Positions 1 to 8,215 of a DNA stretch of 21,416 bases are shown in pieces. A program made the position numbers and the translations under genes. The DNA is from Pseudomonadota bacterium. Lineage in GTDB: Bacteria; Pseudomonadota; Alphaproteobacteria; Rhizobiales; Xanthobacteraceae. How positions within the stretch are numbered: position 1 is the stretch's first letter; the number at the start of each line of letters is the position of its first letter. The notes beneath the pieces were generated by a model. The model did no database searches. It was not told the DNA's origin and saw only the letters and a list, made by a program, of their open reading frames with translations. The stretch is from the NCBI GenBank assembly GCA_021779635.1, contig JAJYAH010000023.1:1-21416 (forward strand), written 5' to 3'.

Positions 1-831
1 CGCGAACCTGTATCCACTTCGCTCGAAAACGCTCTCCTGGTTGCGGAACTGGCGGGCGGACGAACGATACTCCGCCGCCAACATGTCGGATATCCGTTCC
101 ACATCACGCGTGCATTCCAGCTCGACCGGAAGCGGCCCGATCTAGCGACGCTCTACCTTCAGTCGATGTCCGGAGGCCTTTACGCCGCCGACCGGCTGGC
201 GCTGAACATAACGGTCGGCGCCGGCGCGGCGCTTAATCTCACCACGCAGGCTTCCACCGTCGTCCATGACGGGCGCGAGGAAGGCTCGCTGATGCAGCAA
301 TCGCTTGTTGTGCAGGATCGGGCCTTTTGCGCGATGATTTCCGATCCTTACATCCTTTTTCCGGGCGCCAATTTGCACGTTGCGACATTTGCAACGGTCG
401 CCGCCGATGCAATCCTGATCATGGCCGAGGGATTTACCGTGCATGACCCGCATCGTCGTGGCGGCACCTTCGCGCGATTTTCAGCGGCGACCCGCATCAA
501 GCGGCCTGACGGACGGCAGGTGGTGGTCGACCGCGGCAGCATTTGCGGCAACGATTTGTCCGGAAATTGCGATGCGCTTGGCGATATGAGCGCCGCCTGT
601 TCTGTTCTCATGATCGCCCCGCCGGATCGATTGGCTGATATCGCGGAGATCGAGGCGGCGGCGGATGGATGCGGATGTCTCGCCGGCGTAACCGCGGCAT
701 CGAACGGCGCAGGGCTTGCGATGCGATTGCTGGCGCCGGACGGCGGCGTGCTGGTGCGCGGCATCGAGGCCGCATTCCATGTCGCGTCGCGCGCGGCACT
801 CGGCATCGAGTTGGCGCCGCGCCGCAAGTAA
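1..831 (+). CDS. ureD: Urease accessory protein UreD/UreH (5' end cut by window edge)
   Basis: UreD is the scaffold that binds apo-urease with UreF and UreG for nickel insertion in the cytoplasm. The frame is open from base 1, giving about 276 codons before the TAA at 829-831. The usual family length is about 270-300 residues, so only a few N-terminal residues should be missing. Recognisable family stretches are RQHVGYPFHITRAFQLD, LYLQSMSGGLYAADRL and LTTQASTVVHDGR, then SDPYILFPGA and GFTVHDPHRRGG. The ATG at 166 lies inside the conserved SMSGGLY segment and is not the real start. No other urease gene follows: the next gene is convergent, so any ure partners must lie to the left. Identification is by recalled family motifs, not a search. 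Confidence 0.88.
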   Translation, partial: REPVSTSLENALLVAELAGGRTILRRQHVGYPFHITRAFQLDRKRPDLATLYLQSMSGGLYAADRLALNITVGAGAALNLTTQASTVVHDGREEGSLMQQSLVVQDRAFCAMISDPYILFPGANLHVATFATVAADAILIMAEGFTVHDPHRRGGTFARFSAATRIKRPDGRQVVVDRGSICGNDLSGNCDALGDMSAACSVLMIAPPDRLADIAEIEAAADGCGCLAGVTAASNGAGLAMRLLAPDGGVLVRGIEAAFHVASRAALGIELAPRRK

Positions 832-870
832 CGATGAGCTTAGACTGATTGGCAAACGCAACGGCAGCGA

Positions 871-991
871 GCGCCCTCTCCCCTTGTGGGAGAGGGTTGG
901 GGTGAGGGGTTACGGCCTAACGATAGATCGCAACCCTCACCCGGATCGCATCTAGCGATGCGATCCGACCTCTCCCACAAGGGGAGAGGTG
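871..991. repeat. Long imperfect palindromic intergenic repeat
   Basis: Outer arms pair CCTCTCCCCTTGTGGGAGAG (about 875-894) with its reverse complement at 968-990. Inside, GGTTGGGGTGAGG (895-907) faces CAACCCTCACCC (931-942). A separate perfect 10-bp stem, CGGATCGCAT (942-951) with ATGCGATCCG (958-967), sits near the right arm. The element lies between the convergent ureD and cbbO stop codons, where it could end transcription from both sides. Elements with this CTCTCCC-TTGTGGGAGAGG core are, from general knowledge, common intergenic repeats in Bradyrhizobium-like genomes. No copy-number check was possible here. Confidence 0.8.
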
Positions 992-1036
992 AAGCGAGCC
1001 GCCAGCAGAGCCGATTCAATCAAAAGCCATCTCGCT

Positions 1037-3352
1037 CTACCGACGGGCGAGGCGGAAATAGAGTTCGGACAGCCGGGCCGGCAGGTCTTCGACCCGAGGC
1101 ACCAGCATGGTATTGCCGCGTCCGAAAATACGCGCCGCTGAATTCATGGCGCCAGATCCCAGCACCACGCCGAAACCGTCGATGCCGCGCGTCCGCAATC
1201 CGACCGCGGCACGGCGCGCATCTTCAACCAGCTCGAGCGGATCGGCAACGTCGATGTCGGACGGCTCGCCGTCGGTCAATACGATCACGAGTTTCCGGAA
1301 GCTGCGGGCGTGACTGATAAGTTCTCCTGCGTGGCGAAGCGCAGTGCCGAGCCGCGTCGAAAGGCCGGACGACAACGCCGCCAATCGCCCGACGCAGGCG
1401 CGGTCGTAGGGTTCGCTGAAAGCCTTGACCGTCGTCATTTCGACGTCGTCGCGTCCGTTCGAGGCAAAGGCCAGCATGCTGAAGGGGTCGCCAAGCGCGC
1501 TCATGGCCTCGGCGAGCACCGCGACCGCAAGACGTTCGACGTCGAGAATGGAAGAGCCGGATGCGAGGCGGTCGCGGGTCGATTCCGAAATGTCGAGCAA
1601 CAGCAGAACCGCAAGATCGCGATGCTTCGAGGTGGTGGTGCGGAAAATGCGCGGATCAGGCTCCTGACGCATCCGCAACGCGATCCCTGCTTCGAGCATG
1701 GCATCGACGTCGAGATCGTGGCCATCAAGCTGGCGCTTCAACCGGATCGCCCGGCCGACCCGGACGCCGCGCACCAGCCGTCGAATCCGGTTGCGCAAAA
1801 CATCGGCGCGGTCGAGCGCGCCCTCGACGAGGCGCGGATCGCCAGGCCGCGCGGCGACCTCGCGTACCGTGGTCCACTCCGGCCGCTCGATGCCGTGCGC
1901 ACGATCCCATTCTGGATATTTCGCAATCACGATGCCGCGCTGGTCCGGCGCGATCGGGCGGGCGCGGCCGACCCTGCTGTCGTCTTGCAGGACATCGGGG
2001 CGCAGCGGGGTCTGTTCGGGATCGTCGCGCTGCTCGACGCGCGCGGCATCGACAGCAAGATCGAGGGCCTCGCCGGTCGAGGGCGCGTCTTCGCCGAAGT
2101 CCCACAGGCCGAGGCCGTCATCGCGGTAGACCGGCTCGACGACGTAGGTCTTGGCGTTGAACTGAATCCGCATCTGGCCGAGATCATTGCCCAGCAGCAT
2201 GCCGATCTCGCGGCTGATAGCGGGGTCGTCAAGGCGTGGCAGCCGGGCCTCGAACATCGCGCGCCCTTTGGCGACAAAGCTGTCGTCGTCACGATATGAG
2301 GGGTCGAACAGGGCACGGGCCAGCCGCGCCGACAGGGTGGGGGCGGTGGCGACGCCGGCCGGCACAGCGATGTGGTAGGGCGACCACAGCTTGCGCAACC
2401 CCGGCAGTTGGCGCATCGCCAGCAATTCGATGCGAGCGTCCTCGATCAAGGTGACAAGCGCGATCTGAAGCGGTTTCAGTGTTCCGACGGCGAACCGTGG
2501 CCCGCCGAGCACAAGATGCGCCTGGGCATGCGCCGCCGCGGCCTTGTACAGCGAGTAGGCGGCATCACCGTGCACGCCGCGATAGATATCCGGCAGACGG
2601 ATCAGCGGTCCCGCGATCCCGGCTCGGCGTTGTACAGTCTGGCCGGTATCGCCGGAGAAACTCCGCAGCAAAGGCGGGCGGCCCCACAATGAAGTCACGA
2701 ACGCCTTGGTTTGCCGCTCGGTCTCGGCAAATCCGACGCCGGCCGATGCCCGCTCGATCAGGCGCCGCGCAAGCTCGTCCTGCAGGGTGAAGAATTTGAG
2801 CCGTCGGCGCCGGTCCCCGGACGCCAGTTTCAAGCCGGCGGCAACGAAACTCTCGAAGGCACTGATATTGCCCGCCGACAGGATTTCGCCCATCCGCGCC
2901 GCCGTCGCCTCCACCGACTCAGGGGCTTGCAGCGCCAACTCATCCATGGTTCGCCACCAGCGAGCCAGGCCCGTGCCGGCACCGAGGATTCGGCGCGCGA
3001 CCGCGACCGAGTTGATCGTAGCAGCCGTCGCCGGCGCGCCGGCATGGCGGCAAACATTGGCCGCCGTGTGCGCGGCCACGATCAGGGGTGCGATGCCTTC
3101 TTCGGTCGGCTGGCTTCGGCTGATTTCCCAGAAGGCGACCAGACAGGATGGACCGGCGTTGACATCGGCCAACGTCAGCACGCCCGCGGCCCAGCCGTCG
3201 AGTTCGTCGGCATCGAAACGAGCAGCGAGATTGTCCCATGCGATACGGAACAGCGGCCTCAAGGCGTCGCGCTGCCGCATCAGCAAGTGAACGCGGCGGA
3301 CAGCGCCGTCGGGTTGGGCCGGGATCAGTCGCAACGACGCTGCGGCACTCAC
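1037..3352 (-). CDS. cbbO: CbbO/NorD-type VWA-domain protein
   Basis: CbbO-type proteins pair with the CbbQ ATPase to remodel a target metalloenzyme or RuBisCO; NorD does the same with NorQ for nitric oxide reductase. The C-terminal third is a von Willebrand A domain with an intact MIDAS: DISES at about residues 587-591, a Thr in GLSTRLGTALRHAG, and LTDGEPSD. The preceding 580 residues are the long helical part typical of CbbO; at 771 residues it is nearer CbbO than the shorter NorD. I chose GTG at 3352 because it makes a 4-nt GTGA overlap with the cbbQ stop. A TTG at 3361 is an alternative that adds three residues. No cbbLS, cbbM or norCB is in the window, so the client is unknown. Confidence 0.85.
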   Translation of the reverse strand: MSAAASLRLIPAQPDGAVRRVHLLMRQRDALRPLFRIAWDNLAARFDADELDGWAAGVLTLADVNAGPSCLVAFWEISRSQPTEEGIAPLIVAAHTAANVCRHAGAPATAATINSVAVARRILGAGTGLARWWRTMDELALQAPESVEATAARMGEILSAGNISAFESFVAAGLKLASGDRRRRLKFFTLQDELARRLIERASAGVGFAETERQTKAFVTSLWGRPPLLRSFSGDTGQTVQRRAGIAGPLIRLPDIYRGVHGDAAYSLYKAAAAHAQAHLVLGGPRFAVGTLKPLQIALVTLIEDARIELLAMRQLPGLRKLWSPYHIAVPAGVATAPTLSARLARALFDPSYRDDDSFVAKGRAMFEARLPRLDDPAISREIGMLLGNDLGQMRIQFNAKTYVVEPVYRDDGLGLWDFGEDAPSTGEALDLAVDAARVEQRDDPEQTPLRPDVLQDDSRVGRARPIAPDQRGIVIAKYPEWDRAHGIERPEWTTVREVAARPGDPRLVEGALDRADVLRNRIRRLVRGVRVGRAIRLKRQLDGHDLDVDAMLEAGIALRMRQEPDPRIFRTTTSKHRDLAVLLLLDISESTRDRLASGSSILDVERLAVAVLAEAMSALGDPFSMLAFASNGRDDVEMTTVKAFSEPYDRACVGRLAALSSGLSTRLGTALRHAGELISHARSFRKLVIVLTDGEPSDIDVADPLELVEDARRAAVGLRTRGIDGFGVVLGSGAMNSAARIFGRGNTMLVPRVEDLPARLSELYFRLARR

Positions 3353-4149
3353 GGTATGCAAGCCTGGATCGCTGCGCTGAGTGCTTCGCGGATATCGCGA
3401 TCATCGGTGATCGGGAGAACGATGCTGGAGCGAACGGCGGCCTCAAGCGGCAGGCCGGCACGCGTCAGCCGCCCGGCGTGGATCAGCATGCGTGTCGAGG
3501 CGCCTTCATCGAGGCCGTGGCCCTGAAGGTTGCGGGATCGCTCTGCGATGGCGACGAGGATTCCGGCCAGTTCGATATTCGTTCCGGCCTCGCGCGCCAC
3601 AATCGCCGCTTCGACCGCCGGCGGCGGATAGCTGAAATCGATCGCGAGAAAGCGTTGCTTGGTCGATTCCTTCAGATCCTTGACCGCGCTTTGATAGCCG
3701 GGATTGTAGGAGATCGTAAGCTGGAAATCGGCGTGGGCAGGCACGATCTCGTTGTGCTTCTCCAGTGGCAGAATTCGCCGCGCATCGGTCAGCGGGTGGA
3801 TCACCACCGTGGTGTCCTGCCGGGCTTCGACGATTTCATCGAGATAGCAGATCGCGCCGTATCTGACCGCCATCGTCAGCGGGCCGTCGTGCCAGATGGT
3901 CCCGTCCGGCTCCAGCAAATAGCGGCCGGCCAGGTCGGAAGCGGTCATGTCTTCATGCGCGGCGACCGTCACCAGAGGCTTTTCCAGGCGCCAGGCCATG
4001 TGTTCGACGAACCGCGTTTTGCCGCATCCGGTCGGACCCTTCAGCATCACGGGCAGACGTTCGGCAAAGGCGGCTTCAAACACCGCGATCTCGTCGCCCA
4101 CCGGCTGGTAGAACGGTTCCGAGCTGATTCTGTAAGCTTCGAGATTCAT
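3349..4149 (-). CDS. cbbQ: CbbQ/NirQ/NorQ-family MoxR AAA+ ATPase
   Basis: This is a 266-residue AAA+ ATPase of the MoxR clade that works with the VWA partner encoded directly downstream. Walker A is GPTGCGKT at residues 38-45, Walker B is AICYLDEI at 99-106, and a sensor-1 Asn lies in TISYNPGYQ. The N-terminus MNLEAYRISSEPFYQPVGDE matches the recalled CbbQ pattern. The frame extends to an ATG at 4227, but I prefer the ATG at 4149 because a GGAG lies six bases upstream and the family start fits; the ATG at 4155 abuts that GGAG. The stop overlaps the cbbO start, so the two are translationally coupled. NorQ, and related CbbQ-type activators of other enzymes, cannot be excluded without the client gene. 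Confidence 0.88.
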   Translation of the reverse strand: MNLEAYRISSEPFYQPVGDEIAVFEAAFAERLPVMLKGPTGCGKTRFVEHMAWRLEKPLVTVAAHEDMTASDLAGRYLLEPDGTIWHDGPLTMAVRYGAICYLDEIVEARQDTTVVIHPLTDARRILPLEKHNEIVPAHADFQLTISYNPGYQSAVKDLKESTKQRFLAIDFSYPPPAVEAAIVAREAGTNIELAGILVAIAERSRNLQGHGLDEGASTRMLIHAGRLTRAGLPLEAAVRSSIVLPITDDRDIREALSAAIQACIP

Positions 4150-4532
4150 GCGCATCTCCACGAATGGTTTGTGGGGAAGCCGCCCGACAACGCGAAGACT
4201 TCCGCCCCTCAGCAGTGGGTTCGGCAAGCATCGCCCTATGGACGCGCCACGGCATTGGAGCGCGCAAAGCAGGCGTTCGAAAACACCTCGGCAGTCATTA
4301 GACTGCTATTCTCGGCCTTATACAAGTGACCCACGGCGTACGGGCACGACCGCTTCTTGCTGCGAAGCCGGTTCTGGCAGCCCAAAAATCGCAAAATTCC
4401 CGGTAAAGTTTCCCTGCCGGATTGGCGGGAATCGGCATGGGGACCGGCGCTGTTACGATCGCTTTCCGGTCAGGCAGCGACCAAGGCTCTCCGCCTGGGA
4501 GGGCCGGCATCATATCACCCTGATCCTGTTCT
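4150..4532. other. Gene-free stretch between pncB and cbbQ
   Basis: This 383-nt gap lies downstream of pncB and upstream of cbbQ, both on the minus strand. The cbbQ side holds a candidate promoter and a small palindrome, listed separately. The pncB side has a bulged hairpin, GCCG(G)ATT/AATCGGC at 4416-4436, with no U-rich tail, so terminator activity is doubtful. A 98-codon minus-strand frame across 4298-4594 overlaps the pncB end and shows no recognisable family. I see no RNA gene. Confidence 0.5.
4291..4325 (-). promoter_or_regulatory. Candidate cbbQO promoter with palindrome over the -10
   Basis: Read on the minus strand, TTGTAT (4325-4320) is separated by 17 bases from TCTAAT (4302-4297). 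The -10 overlaps a palindrome GCAGTC-ATTA-GACTGC at 4291-4306 with perfect 6-bp arms, which could be a regulator site. The implied leader to the ATG at 4149 is about 140 nt. This is pattern matching only; the hexamers are moderate matches to the sigma-70 consensus. Confidence 0.35.
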
Positions 4533-5837
4533 TCAGACCAGCACCGCGCTGCGAACGCGGCCGGCGTTTCCAAATACCCGCAGATATCGGTCAACTTCGG
4601 AGGGGCTGCCGGTGGCTTTTTCCGGGTTGTCCGAGAGCTTTACGGCCGGTCGTCCGTCAACCGACGTTACCTTGCAAACAATTGAGATGGGATCGAGATC
4701 GGCGGAGCCATCCGGGGCGCATCCCGTAAAATCATTGGTCAGGTTAGTGCCCCAGCCAAAACTTACCCTGACGCGACCCGCAAAATGCCGGTAGGTCTCC
4801 TCGATCGATCCGACGTCCATACCGTCTGAAAAGACGAGGAGTTTCTCCCTGGGATCGCGGCCCATTTGCTTCCACCATTTGATTATTTCCTCGCCTGCCG
4901 CGATCGGTGGGGCGCTGTCCGGTCGAAAACCGGTCCAATCCGCCACCCATTCGGGTGCATCTCTGAGGAACGCCTTGGTGCCAAAAGCGTCGGGTAACGC
5001 GATCAGGAGATTGCCCGCATAGGTGTGGCGCCATTGATCGAGGATACGGTATGGCGCCCAGCGGAGTTCGGTATCGTCGTTCGCCAAGGCTGCTGCCACC
5101 ATCGGCAATTCATGAGCGTTGGTTCCGATCGCTTCCAGATCATTGTCCATCGCCAGCAGCACATTGGAGGTGCCGGTGAAGGATGATCCGAGACCTTCCT
5201 TGACCGCCTCAACACACCAGCGTTGCCACAAGAAACCGTGGCGCCGCCGCGTACCGAAATCGGAAAGGCGCAATCCTTCCAACTGGCGCAGGCGCTCGAC
5301 CTTGGTCCAGAGTTTGGCCTTTGCGCGGGCATAGAGAACATCGAGGGCAAACCGCCCTTGTCCCTTGGTGACCTGGCGCGAGCGCAACTCATTGAGAATG
5401 GCGAGGGCCGGGATCTCCCACATGGTGGTATGTGTCCATGGGCCATGGAAATGCAATTCGTATTGGCCGTCTACCTTGTGGAGCTCATACTCAGGAAGGC
5501 GAAACTTGGCGAGCCAGTTGATGAAATCCGGCGAGAACATCTGGGTCTTGCCATAGAACGTATTGCCGGCGAGCCATATCAGTTCCTTCTTGCTGAACCG
5601 GATCGTGCGGGCGTGATCGAGCTGCGCGCGAAGTTCTGCCTCGTCAATAACTTCGGCAAGACGCACGTGCCGGCTACGATTGATAACCGAGAAAGTCGTG
5701 TGCTGGTCCGGGTAAAATGCCCGGATCATCTGCAGCATCAGCAGTTTGTAGAAATCCGTATCGAGCAGGCTGCACACGATAGGGTCGAGCCGCCAGCCAT
5801 GATTATAGGTTCGGGTCGCAATGTCTGTGACTGCCAT
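4533..5837 (-). CDS. pncB: Nicotinate phosphoribosyltransferase
   Basis: PncB converts nicotinate, PRPP and ATP to nicotinate mononucleotide in the Preiss-Handler NAD salvage pathway in the cytoplasm. The 434-residue length is normal. Family landmarks include [15 protein letters not shown] near the N-terminus, [24 protein letters not shown] (192-201), TGTSN (221-225) and GTNAHE with the catalytic, phosphorylated His at about 242. A late segment [13 protein letters not shown] and [11 protein letters not shown] belong to the phosphoribosyl-binding part. The start codon is an ATG with only a weak Shine-Dalgarno. It stands alone: lpxD upstream is 220 nt away and cbbQ downstream is 383 nt away. 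An inverted repeat about 50-70 nt upstream may be an operator. Confidence 0.96.
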   Translation of the reverse strand: MAVTDIATRTYNHGWRLDPIVCSLLDTDFYKLLMLQMIRAFYPDQHTTFSVINRSRHVRLAEVIDEAELRAQLDHARTIRFSKKELIWLAGNTFYGKTQMFSPDFINWLAKFRLPEYELHKVDGQYELHFHGPWTHTTMWEIPALAILNELRSRQVTKGQGRFALDVLYARAKAKLWTKVERLRQLEGLRLSDFGTRRRHGFLWQRWCVEAVKEGLGSSFTGTSNVLLAMDNDLEAIGTNAHELPMVAAALANDDTELRWAPYRILDQWRHTYAGNLLIALPDAFGTKAFLRDAPEWVADWTGFRPDSAPPIAAGEEIIKWWKQMGRDPREKLLVFSDGMDVGSIEETYRHFAGRVRVSFGWGTNLTNDFTGCAPDGSADLDPISIVCKVTSVDGRPAVKLSDNPEKATGSPSEVDRYLRVFGNAGRVRSAVLV

Positions 5838-5889
5838 TTCGGTAGTGTATCGTGCCCGAAAGCCCGCAGCCAGTGGCCGGAACCCCGAA

Positions 5890-5908
5890 TTAGGCAGGAA
5901 TTACCTAA
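5890..5908. promoter_or_regulatory. Inverted repeat upstream of pncB, candidate operator
   Basis: TTAGG (5890-5894) and CCTAA (5904-5908) are perfect 5-bp arms around nine bases, about 53 nt upstream of the pncB start. The arms recall the TTAG/CTAA ends of recalled NrtR-type NAD operators, but the centre does not match well. It may be chance. Confidence 0.3.
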
Positions 5909-6057
5909 CTTTATCAATCCCGCCGACCGCCGGCGACCCCACGATCAATAGCCGATTTTGACGACGTTTGTCTCGTGATGGCCATGGGAGAGCTGTCCTT
6001 GTTCATCGCTGCGAAGCAGCCACCAACACGGCTTTCGCCGATACGGTTTTCGAGATT

Positions 6058-7125
6058 TCAAGCCTCATCTGAGGGCGTCGAAGCAGCCGTCGTTTTTTTG
6101 CCTGATGTGGCCAGGCGGGCGAGGGTCGCCTGCTGCCGCATCCATTGCCTGCTCGGGACTGCCGGATAACCGCCCCAGGTTTCGCCCGGCGGGACGTCGT
6201 GCATGATGCCGGAGCGCGCGGCCACCCGGCCGCCCTTGCCGATCTTGACGTGTGGCGCAAGGCCAACGGAGCCACCAAGCATGGCAAAATCCTCCAGCGT
6301 CACGCTGCCGCTCAATCCACACTGCGCGACCACAACGCAATGGCGGCCGATGACGACGTTGTGGCCGATCTGACAAAGGTTGTCGATCTTCGTGGCCTCT
6401 CCGATCGTCGTGTCCCTGATGCTGCCGCGATCGATCGTCGTTCCGGCGCCGATCTCGACATTGTTCTGGATGATGACGCGGCCGGTTTGCGGAATCTTTT
6501 TCTGTTTGGCGCCAGCGTAACCGAAACCGTCCTGCCCGATCCGGCAGCCCGGATGGATCACGACGCGATCTCCGATCAGCGCATGCATGATCGAGCACCC
6601 TGCGCCGATCACGCAATCGCGTCCGATCAGAACGTCCGGTCCGATCACGGCCGTCGGACCGACGATGCTGCCCGCTCCGATCTCGGCGCGGGGTCCGATC
6701 ACGGCTCCCGGATCGACTATTACGCCGTTCTCGATCCGGGCGGTGGGATGGATGGTTGCATGCTGCGCAATGTCGGTGGTCTCGAACAGGGAGGTGGGGC
6801 GCAGCGATTGCGGGTAAAGCTCACTGTGGACCGTGACGAAAGCCTGGAAAGCCTCCGGCGTACGCAGCACGATAAGGCCGTTTGGCGCCCGGCCTTCGAA
6901 GCGCGCCGGCATCAGGCAGGCTCCGGCATGGGTTGTCGCCAGGGCGTCAAGGTATTTGTTGCTTTCGATGAATGTGAGATCGGTCGCGCCGGCGTGGTCG
7001 ATGGGGGCGACATCCCTGATCAGGTGCGACAGCCGTGTCGCATCGCGGCATTCGGCTCCCGTCAGTGAAACGATTTCGGCAATGGTCAGACCTGACGGAC
7101 GATCAAAGAAGCTACGTTTCGCCAT
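6058..7125 (-). CDS. lpxD: UDP-3-O-acylglucosamine N-acyltransferase (LpxD)
   Basis: LpxD transfers a 3-hydroxyacyl chain from ACP to UDP-3-O-acylglucosamine, the third step of lipid A synthesis. The 355-residue protein has the N-terminal uridine-binding domain (about 1-105, with SLTGAECRD and LTFIESNKYLDAL) followed by a left-handed beta-helix of hexapeptide repeats (about 115-305). The catalytic His is at 255 in CQIGHNVVIG. The frame opens at 7161, but the ATG at 7125 is preferred: AGGA lies seven bases upstream and MAKRSFF fits the family. The usual lpxD companions (bamA, fabZ, lpxA, lpxB) are absent here, so this may be a second copy with a different acyl-chain role. The C-terminal tail is Ser/Thr/Lys-rich. 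Confidence 0.93.
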   Translation of the reverse strand: MAKRSFFDRPSGLTIAEIVSLTGAECRDATRLSHLIRDVAPIDHAGATDLTFIESNKYLDALATTHAGACLMPARFEGRAPNGLIVLRTPEAFQAFVTVHSELYPQSLRPTSLFETTDIAQHATIHPTARIENGVIVDPGAVIGPRAEIGAGSIVGPTAVIGPDVLIGRDCVIGAGCSIMHALIGDRVVIHPGCRIGQDGFGYAGAKQKKIPQTGRVIIQNNVEIGAGTTIDRGSIRDTTIGEATKIDNLCQIGHNVVIGRHCVVVAQCGLSGSVTLEDFAMLGGSVGLAPHVKIGKGGRVAARSGIMHDVPPGETWGGYPAVPSRQWMRQQATLARLATSGKKTTAASTPSDEA

Positions 7126-7435
7126 GTTCCAATCCTGGATTACGAATCGATTCGGAAGCAATATCGCCCATCGAAATCACGCGGGCGACATGCATTGTTA
7201 AATAGTATTCTCGCAGGTTTGGCGATAGCGATGAATTCCGTTCGTCGAAGCGGGGCGCTCAGCAAGCGCGCATATAAATCGGAAAGCGGAGCTTGACGGC
7301 GGCTATCAGGTAAGTCTACTTATGCAAGTAACGTGACGGCAGGATTTTGCGAAGTTCCGTTGCACCGGCAAAACGGTGTCCGGGCTTGGGGCCGGCAACC
7401 GAGCAAGAACTGAAAAAAGAGATCCAGGTCAGGAA
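7126..7435. other. Divergent intergenic region between lpxD and the catabolic operon
   Basis: This 310-nt stretch separates lpxD (-) from the operon (+). Its right half holds the promoter-and-box sequence listed separately. No convincing lpxD promoter was found; a TACTAT-like hexamer on the minus strand near 7205 has no good -35. No small gene or RNA is evident. Confidence 0.5.
7293..7331 (+). promoter_or_regulatory. Operon promoter with box shared with the 16260 promoter
   Basis: TTGACG (7293-7298) is followed after 18 bases by TACTTA (7317-7322). The box TAAGTCTACTTATGCA starts at 7311 and covers the -10. It contains two overlapping palindromes, TAAGT-CT-ACTTA (7311-7322) and ACTT-ATGC-AAGT (7318-7329). 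The sequence 7311-7331 matches 16260-16280 at 18 of 21 positions with the same offset from TTGAC, so it is probably an operator for one shared regulator. The leader to the first gene is about 105 nt. Confidence 0.6.
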
Positions 7436-8209
7436 ATGCCAGACATCCTCGTCACAGCACGGGACAATGTGGGAGTTGTCAGCCTCAACCGGCCCGAGGT
7501 CCGCAATGCTGTAACCCTGAGCATGTGGCGTGAACTTGCGGATGTATTTTCGAGCCTTGCGCGGGATGGCGACATTCGCGCGATTGTGCTGACGGGCTCG
7601 GGGTCGGATTTCTGTGTCGGCGCGGACGTGTCGGAGTTCGACACCATAAGAGAGAACAAGGGTCAAAGCGCTGAGTACGAGACTGCGGTCGACAACTGCT
7701 CGGCCGCGATCGCGAATGTGAGCAAACCGGTGATCGCTGCCATCGCCGGCTATTGCCTTGGCGGCGGCTGTCACCTGGCGCTGGCCTGTGATTTTCGTCT
7801 GGCAGATCATTCGGCCAAGCTTGGTATCCCTTCCGCAAAACTATCGATCGTGTACGGCGTGAAAAGTGTCCAGCGCCTGTTGGCCATAACCGGAATCGCC
7901 AACGCCAAGCGTATGCTCTACTCCGGCGAGCGATACGACGCCGTGCACGCTCGGTCGATGGGCCTCCTGGATGAGATATGCGATGACGCCGTATCTGCGG
8001 CGGTCGACTATGCCGGAACCTTGGCGAACAATGCTCCGCTCTCGATCGCGGGCGCGAAGTTCATGCTGAACAATTTGTCCATGGGTGACGGCGCCCTCGA
8101 TATGGCCGCTGCCCAGCGCATGATCGACCTGGCCGCCGACAGTGAAGATTTCAGGGAAGGCCGGCGCGCCTTCGCCGAGAAGAGAGCGCCCCGCTTCCGT
8201 GGGCGCTGA
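7436..8209 (+). CDS. Crotonase-superfamily protein lacking the hydratase glutamates
   Basis: This 257-residue protein has the enoyl-CoA hydratase/isomerase fold that binds CoA thioesters in the cytoplasm. Visible features are the oxyanion-hole segment SDFCVGADVSEF (about 57-68) and IAGYCLGGGCHLALACDF (103-120), then QRL. Compared with rat mitochondrial crotonase, Glu144 is replaced by His113 and Glu164 by Ser133, so ordinary hydratase chemistry is unlikely; isomerase, hydrolase or ring-opening activity is possible. The start at 7436 follows AGGTCAGGA; the frame also extends to 7376 but the family N-terminus fits 7436. It is the first gene of the operon, downstream of the shared-box promoter. 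HmfE of the 2-furoate pathway is, as I recall, a crotonase-type protein, which suggests but does not prove a similar role. Confidence 0.85.
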   Translation: MPDILVTARDNVGVVSLNRPEVRNAVTLSMWRELADVFSSLARDGDIRAIVLTGSGSDFCVGADVSEFDTIRENKGQSAEYETAVDNCSAAIANVSKPVIAAIAGYCLGGGCHLALACDFRLADHSAKLGIPSAKLSIVYGVKSVQRLLAITGIANAKRMLYSGERYDAVHARSMGLLDEICDDAVSAAVDYAGTLANNAPLSIAGAKFMLNNLSMGDGALDMAAAQRMIDLAADSEDFREGRRAFAEKRAPRFRGR

Positions 8210-8215
8210 ATCGCA

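Noticed and set aside
1310..2299. Long plus-strand frame of 329 codons
   Set aside because: It lies wholly opposite cbbO, whose VWA motifs are clear; the antisense protein is Arg/Ala-rich without family features, as expected of high-GC shadows.
3238..4329. Plus-strand frame of 363 codons
   Set aside because: Antisense shadow of cbbQ, which has intact Walker motifs.
4298..4594. 98-codon minus-strand frame downstream of and overlapping pncB
   Set aside because: It overlaps the conserved pncB C-terminus, has no recognisable domain and no convincing Shine-Dalgarno.
6145..7068. Plus-strand frame of 307 codons opposite lpxD
   Set aside because: Its periodic Asp/Gly pattern is the complement of the hexapeptide repeat, not a separate gene.
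7311..7331. Mobile-element end or duplicated att site, given the repeat at 16260
   Set aside because: The two copies are in direct orientation, but no integrase or transposase is present and their fixed offset from a -35 element fits promoters better.
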